A stretch of DNA of 64,000 nucleotides from Aeoliella mucimassa (GCF_007748035.1 NZ_CP036278.1:4216001-4280000), one strand, 5' to 3'. Positions 17,566 to 27,189 are shown, counted from the stretch's first letter. Made by a program: numbers and translations. The notes: generated by a model not told the origin, from the sequence alone.

Positions 17566-20500
17566 TTATTTCTGCCGACGTGCAACAACTGCCAACAGCC
17601 CTGCCAAGCTGCCGAGCAATACGACCGACGACGGCTCAGGCACTGCCTGCGAAGCTGCCAACGTACCACTCACGGTGCCGAAATAGCTTTTCCAACGATT
17701 GTAGTCAGATATGTCGACAACGCCTGGCGTTGGATCGTTCGGCAACGAGATGCTGGAACCTAGATTGTCGCGCCATACGGTGTAGTCACCGAGGTCGACC
17801 GTTCCATCGTCGTTGTAATCCCCGAAATGCAGATCATGAGCGATACCCTTGTAAACCACGCGGCCATCGTACACTTCTCCATCCGAGTTCATCCACTGAA
17901 AGTGAACGTCCTCCGATGCGAGCAGTTCGTTGTAACCAGCTCCAAGAGCGATGTCCGAGGTACCAGCTGAGAATGTCGATCCACCCGACCAATAGGCTTC
18001 CACCAACCGGGTGTCGCCTGAGCCACCGCCAACTTCCCAGCCATTACCGGTGCCGTTGCCGAGTGGGAAGGTGGAATCACCACCAATACCATTGAATGCT
18101 TCTGGGCTGAGGCCACCCTCAGCACTGCTGATGGTGATGTTTCGCATCTCGATGCCAACCGCACCAGCCAGGTCGTTGCTCAGGGTCATTTCGCCAGTCT
18201 GCCGGTCGATTTCCAGCACGATGTCCGCAGGCCCCGAAAGCAAACGGAACTCGTGGCCACCAATGTTGTTGGTTGGACGGCTTGTCGAGATTTCCGAAGC
18301 GGTAAGTTGCACGGCTACGTATCGTCCCGAGTGCGTACCCGACAGGGTGAAGGGATAAAGCGTACTAGTGGTCACACGCTCGTCGGTCGGCTCAAGCTTA
18401 AAGGTGGCATCCGGAGCCGAATCGGGAAGCACTCCCCCAAAATCGGTATTGCTGAACCAGAAGTCAAACTGACCGACACGGTCGGCCGTTGGATCGGCGC
18501 CCGACCGTTGAGCGTAAGCGAACCAGTTGGCCGACACGCTCGAACCATAGTCCATGAACAAGGTCATGGGACCGACACCGTCGCCAGCGTACTGGTCTAG
18601 CTCGACTTCCAGGTCGTTGTAGTCCAGCAAGAAGAGTTCGGTGTTGATATTGGTGCCTTCGTCGAGGTAGGTATCGTCGAAAAGCTTCTCAGGGCCTTGC
18701 GACTCCTGATCGTTTGCCTGTCCCTCGGGAATGGTAATCGAAGGATAAAAATTAGGAGAACCTCCCACAACCGAGAAGCTCTGAGCCGAAGCCTGACCAG
18801 CGACAACAACAAAGCTGAGGCCGAATACCAAGCTTGCGACCACACCTCGCTGCCAGCGACGACGAGCGCCAAACACCGCGACGACACCGCCGATGGCGAT
18901 AATGGCCAACGACGAGGGCTCGGGCACGGAAGCTGGATTGCTGAGGAGTGCCGACAGGCCACCAGCCAGTTCGACTAGTTTTTGGAAGTCGTAAGCGTCG
19001 CTGTCGAGGTCGCCATCGAGGTCGCCCCCCAGGTAGGCCCGAGCAGCACTCTGGTCGTAGTAGTCACCACCATAGCCTTCGCGGAAGACTTGCCAATCGA
19101 GGTAATTGATGACGCCATCGCCGGTATAGTCGCCAGCCATGATGTCGTCGCCGATGAATTCCACTCCGTCGCCAATCACTTTGCCATCGGCATCGAGCAG
19201 ATTGAAGACAAGGTCTTCATAATTCGAAGGGCTGATCGACCAAATATTGCCAAGGCTGTAAGTAGCTCCGGCCTGCAAAGTGATGCCATTATCATCGCCA
19301 CCGGCGGTATCCGACTCGCCCAGCATCGCTTCGTTCGAATCCTGGTTTTCAAGCCATGCATCGCCTGGATCGCCACCATTAACGGCAACCGACTCCCATC
19401 CCTCAGGATTAAGAATCTGCGAGTTATTGGACGAGAGAGTGTAGCCAGAGAAAGTCAGCGTCTGATCGGCACGAATAGTCGCTTCGCCAGTGCTACGGTC
19501 AATCAGCAGTGTTACAGGATCATCGACAAAGAAAGCGACTTCCGCAATTTGCATGGAATTCGTTGCTGCCGAATCACGCAAGGTGGGGAACACCATACGA
19601 TACGAGCTGAACTCACCAGCGGTGTTGTTCACCGAAACAATCGGGCCGGCCGTGGTGCGTTCAGCCGGCAGTTCAAGCGATCCGGAGTCGATCAGAGTCC
19701 AGTTTTCTTCGAGGCCACCACTATTATCTTCCGAAGTGATTTCGTCGTTTGTTCCGTAGAGTTCCCAAGACGAGGGATCGCGAGCGGGGATGTCGTTCGC
19801 GGTCGTGATCTGGAAGCTCGAAACCGCGTACGATCCCTTGGAAGGAGTCACAATAAAACCGGAATTCTCCTTCCCAAAGTTCAAGTACTTCGTACCGATG
19901 TTCTGATCGATTGCTTCCGTTGCTTCTTGCATTCCACCGCCCGAACCGGTGCGGCTTTCGGAAGTGTACTCGACATCGCGAATGGAGATGATCGGATCCC
20001 CCACGGTAAGAATATCGGAGCCGGTTCCATCCAACGAACTGTAAAACCCAATGTCACCAAGCTGCGTCAAGTTCTGATTCGGGTCCTTCATGGTTGGCCA
20101 GACCATTTTATACGACGAATACACAGTACTGTTGGCAAAGCCAACCGCCGAAGCGACTTCGAGTCGTCCCTCGGGAAGCGATAGCTCGCCCGACGAAATG
20201 AGGGTCCAGTCTTCCAACCGACCATTACTGGCCTCGGTACTGATGATCGCATCATTGGTACCATATATCAGGTACGACGCTGGGTCGCGTCCCACCGCAT
20301 CGTTGGCCGTCGACATGACGAAGCTTTGCAGTACCGACGAAGTGGTAGGAGTAACGATGAAACCTGCGTTGGGGCCTCCGCGATTCAACGTCTTCGTAGC
20401 AGGGTCGTCATCTAACAACAAATCTGCCAACTGTCCGTCACGCACATCGCTACCAGTGCTTACGTCGAGATCGATCGCGATGATCGGATCCTCTGGCGAG

Positions 20501-20583
20501 AGGATATTGAGTGCCGCCGCCTGCCTTGCCGCCAGCAGCACGGCAAGTGCTGCGATCAGACGCAGCGTGGAAGTACATGCCAT
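17566..20583 (-). CDS. Tandem fusion of two PEP-CTERM/dockerin-like secreted proteins
   Basis: A single 1005-residue frame holds two complete export units. Unit 1 (1-~575) has a signal peptide (LRLIAALAVLLAARQAAA), two repeated ~170-residue domains (each with a TANDxxxRDP..YGTND motif), a beta domain beginning LLIDRSTGEATI, a dockerin-like Ca-binding segment (GDYTGDGVINYLDWQVF) and an internal PEP-CTERM signal VPEPSSLAIIAIGG ending in RRR. Unit 2 follows at once with a second signal-like helix (GVVASLVFGLSFVVVAG, ASA cleavage site), a beta domain beginning LEIDRQTGEMTL, another dockerin-like segment (GDYNDDGTVDLGDYTVWRDN) and a terminal VPEPSSVVLLGSLAG tail. Start ATG 20583 opens the signal peptide; a TTG eight codons upstream is less likely. 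Confidence 0.85.
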   Translation of the reverse strand: MACTSTLRLIAALAVLLAARQAAALNILSPEDPIIAIDLDVSTGSDVRDGQLADLLLDDDPATKTLNRGGPNAGFIVTPTTSSVLQSFVMSTANDAVGRDPASYLIYGTNDAIISTEASNGRLEDWTLISSGELSLPEGRLEVASAVGFANSTVYSSYKMVWPTMKDPNQNLTQLGDIGFYSSLDGTGSDILTVGDPIISIRDVEYTSESRTGSGGGMQEATEAIDQNIGTKYLNFGKENSGFIVTPSKGSYAVSSFQITTANDIPARDPSSWELYGTNDEITSEDNSGGLEENWTLIDSGSLELPAERTTAGPIVSVNNTAGEFSSYRMVFPTLRDSAATNSMQIAEVAFFVDDPVTLLIDRSTGEATIRADQTLTFSGYTLSSNNSQILNPEGWESVAVNGGDPGDAWLENQDSNEAMLGESDTAGGDDNGITLQAGATYSLGNIWSISPSNYEDLVFNLLDADGKVIGDGVEFIGDDIMAGDYTGDGVINYLDWQVFREGYGGDYYDQSAARAYLGGDLDGDLDSDAYDFQKLVELAGGLSALLSNPASVPEPSSLAIIAIGGVVAVFGARRRWQRGVVASLVFGLSFVVVAGQASAQSFSVVGGSPNFYPSITIPEGQANDQESQGPEKLFDDTYLDEGTNINTELFLLDYNDLEVELDQYAGDGVGPMTLFMDYGSSVSANWFAYAQRSGADPTADRVGQFDFWFSNTDFGGVLPDSAPDATFKLEPTDERVTTSTLYPFTLSGTHSGRYVAVQLTASEISTSRPTNNIGGHEFRLLSGPADIVLEIDRQTGEMTLSNDLAGAVGIEMRNITISSAEGGLSPEAFNGIGGDSTFPLGNGTGNGWEVGGGSGDTRLVEAYWSGGSTFSAGTSDIALGAGYNELLASEDVHFQWMNSDGEVYDGRVVYKGIAHDLHFGDYNDDGTVDLGDYTVWRDNLGSSISLPNDPTPGVVDISDYNRWKSYFGTVSGTLAASQAVPEPSSVVLLGSLAGLLAVVARRQK

Positions 20584-20737
20584 GGTGAAACAACCTTGTT
20601 CAATCAAAAAGTGTACTGAAAAAGACTACGAAAGCGACGGCTGGCGAACCGACTTTCCGAATAGGCAATCGGCCCGCCAGAACCAGAAGCTATCGTGAAC
20701 AGATAAAAGGAATAGGAAGCTGACCTAAGGAAGCTAT

Positions 20738-21904
20738 TTAGCCCTTCTTGAGTCGTCCGACGACGACCAACGAGGCGAGCACTCCCAAACCCAGCACTAC
20801 CGAACTGGGCTCAGGAACTTGCGAACCGAATAACTGGATCTCAGCGATCTGCATCGAGTTCGCTCCGCCACTGTTTCGTAAGGTGGGGAATACCAATCGA
20901 TAGGAAGTGAAAGCGCCCTCGCTGTTATCGACCGATACCAGCGGTCCTAAGGCCCCACGGTCGTTGGGAAGCTCAATGTCGCCCGAATCAATCAACACCC
21001 AATCTTCCAGACTGCCATCGGTGTTGTATTCGGATGTAATTGGATCGTTGGTGCCGTAAAGTACCCACGAACTTGGATCGCGGTCGCTGGCATCGTTTGC
21101 GGTCGTCAACTGAAAGCTATCGACGATCGACATTCCCACCGACGGGGTCACAATGAGCCCCGTGTTTTCTTTGCCAAAATTCAAGTACTTGGTAGTGACA
21201 TCCTGATCGATCGCTTCGGCTGCTTCTTGCGTTCCATCCGACGAACCAGTGCGACTTTCGTAGACATAGTCGACATCGCGAATCGAAATAATGGGGTCTC
21301 CGTAGGCCAGCAGGTTATCACCGGTCGCATCCACCGAGGTGAAGAAACCAATTTCCGCTACCTGAGTCAAACTGCCACTTCCCTTGATCGTGGGCCAAAC
21401 CATCTTGTAAGAACTGTAGGAATTGGAATTGGTGAACGAAATCGGCGAGCTGAGTGTTTCGCGATCGGAAGGAAGCGTCAAGTCGCCCGAAACGATCAGT
21501 GTCCAGTCTTCCTCGCGACCGTTACTTGCTTCGACACTGGTGATTGGATCGTTGGTACCATAAAGCAAGTAGGAAGCAGGGTCTCGACTTTCCGAGTCGT
21601 TGGCCGTGGTCATCGTAAAACTCTGGACGACGGAAGCTGTCGAAGGAGTCACAATGAAACCGGCGTTATCGCCGCCGCGGTTGAGCATCTTGGTGTAGGT
21701 ATCGCCATCCAGCATAAAATCGGCTAGCTGTGCTTCTCGCACCTCGCTACCGGTGCTGATGTCGAGGTCGATAGCCAGCACCGGATCGCCCGGTGAAATC
21801 AGACTGATTGCCTGCGATTCACTTGGCAAAAAGAGACTAGCAACGCCAGTCAACAAGCAGCTAGCGATCAACTTGCGAGTAACTTGGAACGTGGTTTTCT
21901 TCAT
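20738..21904 (-). CDS. PEP-CTERM protein, paralogue of the fusion's first unit
   Basis: This 388-residue secreted protein has a signal peptide (KLIASCLLTGVASLFL, cleavage near SQA), two copies of the ~170-residue domain with TTANDSESRDPASYLLYGTN and TTANDASDRDPSSWVLYGTN motifs, and a C-terminal sorting tail VPEPSSVVLGLGVLASLVVV followed by KK. Its domains are clearly homologous to residues ~30-370 of the neighbouring fusion protein, so the locus arose by tandem duplication. PEP-CTERM tails are recognised by an exosortase (not in this window) and are usually associated with surface or extracellular-matrix proteins. The ligand or role of the repeated domain is unknown. It lies 154 bases upstream of the fusion gene in the same orientation. 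Confidence 0.9.
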   Translation of the reverse strand: MKKTTFQVTRKLIASCLLTGVASLFLPSESQAISLISPGDPVLAIDLDISTGSEVREAQLADFMLDGDTYTKMLNRGGDNAGFIVTPSTASVVQSFTMTTANDSESRDPASYLLYGTNDPITSVEASNGREEDWTLIVSGDLTLPSDRETLSSPISFTNSNSYSSYKMVWPTIKGSGSLTQVAEIGFFTSVDATGDNLLAYGDPIISIRDVDYVYESRTGSSDGTQEAAEAIDQDVTTKYLNFGKENTGLIVTPSVGMSIVDSFQLTTANDASDRDPSSWVLYGTNDPITSEYNTDGSLEDWVLIDSGDIELPNDRGALGPLVSVDNSEGAFTSYRLVFPTLRNSGGANSMQIAEIQLFGSQVPEPSSVVLGLGVLASLVVVGRLKKG

Positions 21905-21988
21905 TAGTCTGTCGTGAATAAGGGTGTCGTTCTGAGTAAGCCAATAATCTCAAATAGTCTCAAAGGATGACTGTGTCGAAGGTGCCAT

Positions 21989-23059
21989 TTACCGCCGCTT
22001 ATAGACCTTGATCTCTCCACCATCGTTGCGATGGCCCATTTGGCGGAACGTTTCCGCGTCGACATCGTAGGCAACTAGCGAAACCGAACTATCGCAGTTC
22101 GCAAACAGGCACCCCCCTGGGTGAGCACTGCCAAATGCTTCGCGTGCTTCCAATTCGGTAATGGAATACGACTCGTCGGCATCACTGCGAGGCGTATGCG
22201 TCGGCGTGCGTCCGTCGTAAAACGTTGAACGCACGGTGTCATCTTGAAATCCGGTGTACATCGCCCAATCGTCGGCCTTGAAATAGACATCGCCCAAGTA
22301 CGATTGCTGGGGAACCCAACGCTCGCCGAGAGCAATCGTCTTGCTCAGTCCGTCGGTGATCTGGCGGAACTTCACTGCGTTGCCGCAGAAGGTCACGCCG
22401 GAGAATTCGGAGACGCGAGGTGGAAAGCCTGCTGGCAACGATGAATAATTGCTTGGCGAGATCGCCTGGCATTTGCCGTCAAAACCAGTTTCGTCGCCGA
22501 CGTTCGAAGCATAATCGCTGCGGGCACCTTGTGGCTGCTTATACTGGATGACGCCACCCGCACCGTTTCCCGAGTAAGCGGTGCGTCCGTCAGTGGGATA
22601 GGGATTCCCATTATTCTGAGCATACGGACCACCATCGCGGCGCGAGGGACAATTCAACAACCCAATCGGCGTGCTGTCGCGCTGGGCGAGTAAAGAGCCT
22701 CGAGTAGCACCGGTAGTGCCGCTTCCCATTTCGTAGAGCGATTGCTGCTCGATGAAAGGCAGCAAGGCAAAGATCCAACCACCTGGCTGGGTGTGGTCAA
22801 GCCCTCGATCGGGGTCGCCTGTCCAGTTGCCTTTCCAACCCGACGAGGGAAGCTTGCCAGTGGACGATTCCAAATTTGCCATCGCCAATGACAGATTTTT
22901 GAGATTATTCGTGCATTGGGTTCGGCGAGCGGCCTCCCGCGCGGCCTGCACGGCAGGCAAAAGCAACGCGACGAGAATCCCGATAATGGCAATGACCACC
23001 AACAGTTCTACCAGCGTAAATCCATTAAAGCCTGAAGGTTTGCGGCGGACGATTCGCAT
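21989..23059 (-). CDS. DUF1559 pseudopilin-like protein
   Basis: This 356-residue protein shows the canonical planctomycete DUF1559 layout: basic leader, GFTLVELLVVIAIIGILVAL pseudopilin helix, then AREAARRTQCTNNLKNLSLA, and a C-terminal region with FGSAHPGGCLFANCDSSV in place of the usual H-x9-DG block. ATG 23059 is chosen because AAAGGA precedes it by 8 bases; a longer frame to 23143 would put ~28 residues before the prepilin leader and is unlikely. It is upstream of, and co-oriented with, the PEP-CTERM genes. Its function is not known. Confidence 0.92.
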   Translation of the reverse strand: MRIVRRKPSGFNGFTLVELLVVIAIIGILVALLLPAVQAAREAARRTQCTNNLKNLSLAMANLESSTGKLPSSGWKGNWTGDPDRGLDHTQPGGWIFALLPFIEQQSLYEMGSGTTGATRGSLLAQRDSTPIGLLNCPSRRDGGPYAQNNGNPYPTDGRTAYSGNGAGGVIQYKQPQGARSDYASNVGDETGFDGKCQAISPSNYSSLPAGFPPRVSEFSGVTFCGNAVKFRQITDGLSKTIALGERWVPQQSYLGDVYFKADDWAMYTGFQDDTVRSTFYDGRTPTHTPRSDADESYSITELEAREAFGSAHPGGCLFANCDSSVSLVAYDVDAETFRQMGHRNDGGEIKVYKRR

Positions 23060-23673
23060 GGCGAGTCCTTTACTGAAACAACAAGTCATAAGTGACAAGA
23101 GCACGGCACCTGTGCGCGACGAACCCCACGCGAACGCTGCCAAGTAAATATTGGAATAGCTTGTGTTTCAGGAACCAAACCGCCTTGGTCCGTTGTCTTG
23201 CAGGCGGAAAGCCCTGAATAGAGAGGGAATTTCTTCCCCAACACCTTCAAATACCACCAGCCATCTTTTTGTGACGGCCCATTTCCAGAAATATTCCAAT
23301 CCGATATCTGGCATCCCCAACTGCCCGCCAAGTACAATTCGGACCCCATGGTGAGATATGCGGGTTCCACGCACTCCCCCCAGAGTGCGACCTTCATGCT
23401 TGAGTTCCATGTAGTTGCGCAGACTTTTTTCTGCGTCACAAAACCATGGGCAGGTGGTATCTAATCTATGAGGTCTTGCTATAGTTTGGCTGCAGATATC
23501 AGCGGTCTCGTTTGCCGCTGATCCAAGTAGCCAGCGCTGAAGTGAGTGTCTGCACAGACAGGGAACATCCCTGATGCACCGAGTCTTGTCCCCCGTGCAC
23601 ACTTGCGACGATTCAACAGAGAACTGGGTACCGCGTTCCACGGACTTTATGCGATACACGAAGGCGACCAGTG
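23060..23673. other. 614-base intergenic region between divergent DUF1559 and ECF sigma genes
   Basis: No supportable gene is seen. A 117-codon minus-strand frame (23086-23439) has no recognisable motif, no good ribosome site and composition unlike its neighbours, so it is not called. The region should hold the promoters of both flanking divergent genes; no clear promoter or operator could be picked by eye. Confidence 0.5.
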
Positions 23674-24210
23674 ATGGATGAAGGCCTCAACCGAGAACCA
23701 GAAGCGGACTATGAGGAGTTTGTCCAGCACCTGACGAAAGAACAAACGTACTTGCTGAATTACATCACCGCGCTTTTGTGTGGCGATGTGCTCGCAGCGG
23801 AGAACGTACTGCAGGAAACCAACCTGGTGCTCTGGCGCAAAGCGACGGAGTTTACCTCTGGCACCAGTTTTCGCGCGTGGTCGCGTAAAGTAGCCCACTG
23901 GCAAATCATGGCTTACTTGCGCGATATCCGCCGAGATCGCCATGTATTCAGCGAAGAACTCATCGCCCAAATTAGCAATCGTGATGCCGAGTTCGCCACC
24001 GACCCCGAAACTCGCGGTGCTTTGCGCGACTGTATTAAGAAGCTTCACCAAACACAGAGTGAACTGGTGAAACTGCGTTATGAGGAGAGCTTACCGATTG
24101 GCACCATCGCGGAGCGTGCCGGTCGATCAGAAGATGCGATTCGATCCGCGTTGTTACGGATTCGCCGCAGTTTGCTCAGCTGCATCGAATCCAAGCTTTC
24201 ACCTGAGTAG
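23674..24210 (+). CDS. ECF-type RNA polymerase sigma factor
   Basis: This 178-residue sigma-70 family factor has region 2 (FVQHLTKEQTYLLNYITALL ... LQETNLVLWRKATEF ... FRAWSRKVAHWQIMAYLRD) and region 4 (CIKKLHQTQSELVKLRYEES ... IAERAGRSEDAIRSALLRIR). It fits the planctomycete/verrucomicrobial group of ECF factors that lack a zinc-finger anti-sigma and instead pair with a membrane protein encoded next door. GTG 23671 is an alternative start one codon upstream. The gene 53 bases downstream encodes a single-pass membrane protein that is the likely regulatory partner. Confidence 0.92.
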   Translation: MDEGLNREPEADYEEFVQHLTKEQTYLLNYITALLCGDVLAAENVLQETNLVLWRKATEFTSGTSFRAWSRKVAHWQIMAYLRDIRRDRHVFSEELIAQISNRDAEFATDPETRGALRDCIKKLHQTQSELVKLRYEESLPIGTIAERAGRSEDAIRSALLRIRRSLLSCIESKLSPE

Positions 24211-24263
24211 CCCTTTTTGTAGAGTAGACCACCGGAAACCATCAACGGAATTGCCAAGGTCCC

Positions 24264-25784
24264 ATGGATCCCACGAAACGTTCAGAACTCGAACGGCTCT
24301 TCTCCGCCTCGGCTGACGACGGCGCTACGCGCGATCAGATCGAAGCCATGGAAGAGCTGCTGCTCGACCAGCCCGAAATGCAAGATCATTTCCTCAAGCT
24401 GGTTGCCGTGCACGTGCTGCTGGATGCCGAGATTCGCAAGACCGATGCTACCTCCCCCTCGCTCGATGGCGACGACAACGCAGCGAATGGCTGTCCGATT
24501 CCCATGCCCAACGAGGCGACTGCCGAAGAAGCGGCGGTGCAACCTGCTCCGCGAAAAGTGAATCGCCGAGCGCTATGGCAGGCGTCTGCCCTGGCTGCCT
24601 CGCTGTTCCTTATGTTTTGGGTCGGCCGCGTTTCGAACGATGGCCGGACCCTCGATTCCGAACATCACGACTTGATCAGCATTCAGGATAGCCGAGTCCG
24701 CACCGATGGACTGGCGATTCTGAACAACGATTCGCTTGAGCTACTCGGCGAACTGACGCGCGACACCGGAGTGACCAGCGTTCTGCTGCCTCACCAGAGC
24801 AGCAGCTCGCAGTCGCAAGTCACCCTCTGCAACGGCAGCGCCTGGTACGAACGCCCCGCCCGCAAACGCGAGCAGGGATACCTGGTCGCCCTCAAACCCG
24901 GCGAACACTTGAGCGCCTGCATCGACACCGACGCGATGGGGCGTAACTCGCTGGCTGTTGCCGAGATCGATTCGTCCGGCTACCTCACCGGCAAAACCAT
25001 GCAGTTCAACAACCTACCGAGCGGCGTCAGCACCGTGCAACAAGCTCGTGCGGGTGCCGTTGGGGAACTATCGGAAATCAACGCATCGGCGTACACCAAG
25101 TACTACTTGTTTGCCGGTTCGCATATGCTGTACGACGACAACGAGCAAGAAATCTGGCGGCAAAGCGACTTCGAAGTGCAGCTCGATCAGGATGGCTTGC
25201 TCGTCCTCGGCTGGGACGACAGTGGCTACTCCGGGCTGATACAGGCAAAGGAGTTCGAAGCACCACCCGACCGCGACTACAACGACATCCGCGCGATGCT
25301 TCGCATCTCGTCGCCCATCAAGCATGGCCAAGGCCTGGTGTTCTCTCCACCCGCGATCACCCCCGAGCAGCTCGCACCCGAAGAGAGCAAGGGCTACACG
25401 TTTCAGGTCGACCCGCACCAGCAAGTGATCATGGCCGTGTATAGCGACGCAATGTGGCAAAACTCGATGCGCGTGATCGACACCCATACCGGGCGCATTA
25501 TTTGGAGCGACGATGGCCCGCCCGAAATCCATGGCGTGCGGCAAGAGCGCAACCGCGGCATCTATCTCATCACCAACTCCACCGACGAGACGGAGCACTA
25601 CCTGATCCAAGGTCGTCACCGCCCCGGCGGTAGCGGCCCCGATGCCGCCTGGGTGCACAACAAGTTTCGCGTGCTGGCGAAGGACAATAAGACAGCCGTC
25701 GTCGGATTCGACGATCCGCAGAAGTCGGGACCGCTCGACAGTTGGGACGACGTCCGCGTGTTCCTGCGTAAATTTGCCGAGTAA
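24264..25784 (+). CDS. Single-pass membrane protein, putative anti-sigma partner, with DUF4114-like segments
   Basis: This 506-residue protein has a charged N-terminal region (SELERLFSASADDGATRDQI, MEELLLDQPEMQDHFLKLVA) like the cytoplasmic part of FecR-type regulators, one transmembrane helix near 104-120 (WQASALAASLFLMFWVG) and a large extracytoplasmic domain. Two stretches, VLGWDDSGYSGLI...DRDYNDIRAML and VVGFDDPQKSGP...SWDDVRVFL, resemble the D/E-rich DUF4114 motif. Context (53 bases after an ECF sigma gene) points to sigma-factor control or an ECF-linked surface sensor. FecR itself is not clearly recognised, so anti-sigma function is an inference. Confidence 0.7.
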   Translation: MDPTKRSELERLFSASADDGATRDQIEAMEELLLDQPEMQDHFLKLVAVHVLLDAEIRKTDATSPSLDGDDNAANGCPIPMPNEATAEEAAVQPAPRKVNRRALWQASALAASLFLMFWVGRVSNDGRTLDSEHHDLISIQDSRVRTDGLAILNNDSLELLGELTRDTGVTSVLLPHQSSSSQSQVTLCNGSAWYERPARKREQGYLVALKPGEHLSACIDTDAMGRNSLAVAEIDSSGYLTGKTMQFNNLPSGVSTVQQARAGAVGELSEINASAYTKYYLFAGSHMLYDDNEQEIWRQSDFEVQLDQDGLLVLGWDDSGYSGLIQAKEFEAPPDRDYNDIRAMLRISSPIKHGQGLVFSPPAITPEQLAPEESKGYTFQVDPHQQVIMAVYSDAMWQNSMRVIDTHTGRIIWSDDGPPEIHGVRQERNRGIYLITNSTDETEHYLIQGRHRPGGSGPDAAWVHNKFRVLAKDNKTAVVGFDDPQKSGPLDSWDDVRVFLRKFAE

Positions 25785-25944
25785 TCACGTCCGGTTCGGA
25801 TTCCATCCCATCGGCTGCCAGCTGGCGAAAACGCACGCCCCCCTCTTTTCATCGGCGTCGCGAGCGTAGAAAGTGTTCGAGAAGCGTTTTTGGCCTCGCC
25901 AGATTCGCCCCGACTGAGCACCTTCCTCGCACTGCGGCCACCCG

Positions 25945-27105
25945 ATGTCTGATTTTCTGCTGGATCCCAACGTTGTCTTCCTCAACCATGGTTCGTTTGG
26001 CGCCTGCCCGCGACCGGTATTCGAGGAGTACCAACACTGGCAACGCAAGCTCGAAACGCAGCCGGTGAAGTTCCTCGCCCGCGATCTTCCCGAGTTGCTC
26101 GCCGACGCCCGCTCGCAGGTGGCCAACTACCTGGGTGCTCAACCTACGGAGATCGTGTTTGTCCCCAACCCCACCTTCGCCGCGAACACGATTGCCCGCT
26201 GCCTCGACCTGGGTGAAGGAGACGAAGTTCTAATCACCGACCACGAGTACGGTGCCTGCCGGTTTGCGTTCCAGTTCGCTGGAAGCAAGAAGGGCTTCCG
26301 CGTGGTCGAGCAAGCGATTCCGTTGCCGGTCGAATCGGACCAAGCCGTGGCCGACACTTTTTGGCAAGGCGTAACCGACCGCACCAAACTGATCTTCATC
26401 AGTCACATCACCTCCGCGACGGCCCTCACGTTGCCGATCCCCGAGATCTGCCAGCGTGCCCGCGAGGCCGGCATCCTCACCATGATCGACGGTGCCCACG
26501 CCCCCGGGCAGATCGATGTCGACCTCGGCCAACTCGGGGCCGACTTCTACACCGCCACTTGCCATAAGTGGATGTGCGCGCCCAAGGGCTCTGGTGTGTT
26601 CTACGTTCGCGAGGATCGTCAGCAACTGATCGAGCCGCTCGTCGTTGGCTGGGGATGGGGGCCCGAGAAGACCTTCCACCGCGACAACGAGTTTATCGAG
26701 CATCACGAATGGCTCGGCACGCACGACCCGTCGGCCTACCTCACCGTGCCGACGGCCATCGCCTGGCAACAACAGCACATCACGCCCGAAGTCCGCCAGC
26801 GTTCGCGCGACTTGGTACATACCGCGGTACAGCAAGCGTCGCTTATCGAAGGCATCGAGCGGGTGCACCCCGACTCGTTCTTCTATCAGATGGGACTCAT
26901 CGACGTGACCACCCTGCAGGTCGATGCCGACGCCCTCAAAATCTGGCTTTACGACACGCATCGCATCGAAGCCCCCACCATCCGCTGGAACGGGCGAACC
27001 TTCATCCGCGTCTCCGCCCACGCGTACACCACCGAGCAAGACATCCAACACCTGCTCCACGCCCTCGGCGAATTGCCCAACCAGCACCAGCTACGGCAAG
27101 CGTGA
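25945..27105 (+). CDS. Class V aminotransferase (isopenicillin-N-epimerase/cysteine desulfurase-like)
   Basis: This 386-residue PLP enzyme of fold type I opens FLNHGSFGACPRPVFEEYQ, carries the PLP-binding region MIDGAHAPGQIDVDLGQLGA and the Schiff-base lysine K208 in CHKWMCAPKGSGVFYV, and ends in the small domain TIRWNGRTFIRVSAHAYTT. This subgroup is annotated as isopenicillin N epimerase-like but usually acts on other substrates; no beta-lactam genes are present. It is probably cytoplasmic and stands alone, with a weak Shine-Dalgarno. Its exact substrate cannot be read from sequence. Confidence 0.9.
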   Translation: MSDFLLDPNVVFLNHGSFGACPRPVFEEYQHWQRKLETQPVKFLARDLPELLADARSQVANYLGAQPTEIVFVPNPTFAANTIARCLDLGEGDEVLITDHEYGACRFAFQFAGSKKGFRVVEQAIPLPVESDQAVADTFWQGVTDRTKLIFISHITSATALTLPIPEICQRAREAGILTMIDGAHAPGQIDVDLGQLGADFYTATCHKWMCAPKGSGVFYVREDRQQLIEPLVVGWGWGPEKTFHRDNEFIEHHEWLGTHDPSAYLTVPTAIAWQQQHITPEVRQRSRDLVHTAVQQASLIEGIERVHPDSFFYQMGLIDVTTLQVDADALKIWLYDTHRIEAPTIRWNGRTFIRVSAHAYTTEQDIQHLLHALGELPNQHQLRQA

Positions 27106-27189
27106 TCGACGAGGGTCCGTTCTTAGGAAGCGGACCGCCGACATCGATTAAACTTCTGTCACCACTTGGCACTCGATACAAAGCAAAAT

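Noticed and set aside
23086-23439. 117-codon minus-strand frame before the DUF1559 gene
   Set aside because: No motif, no ribosome site, and it overlaps the start of the DUF1559 transcript; coding is not supported.
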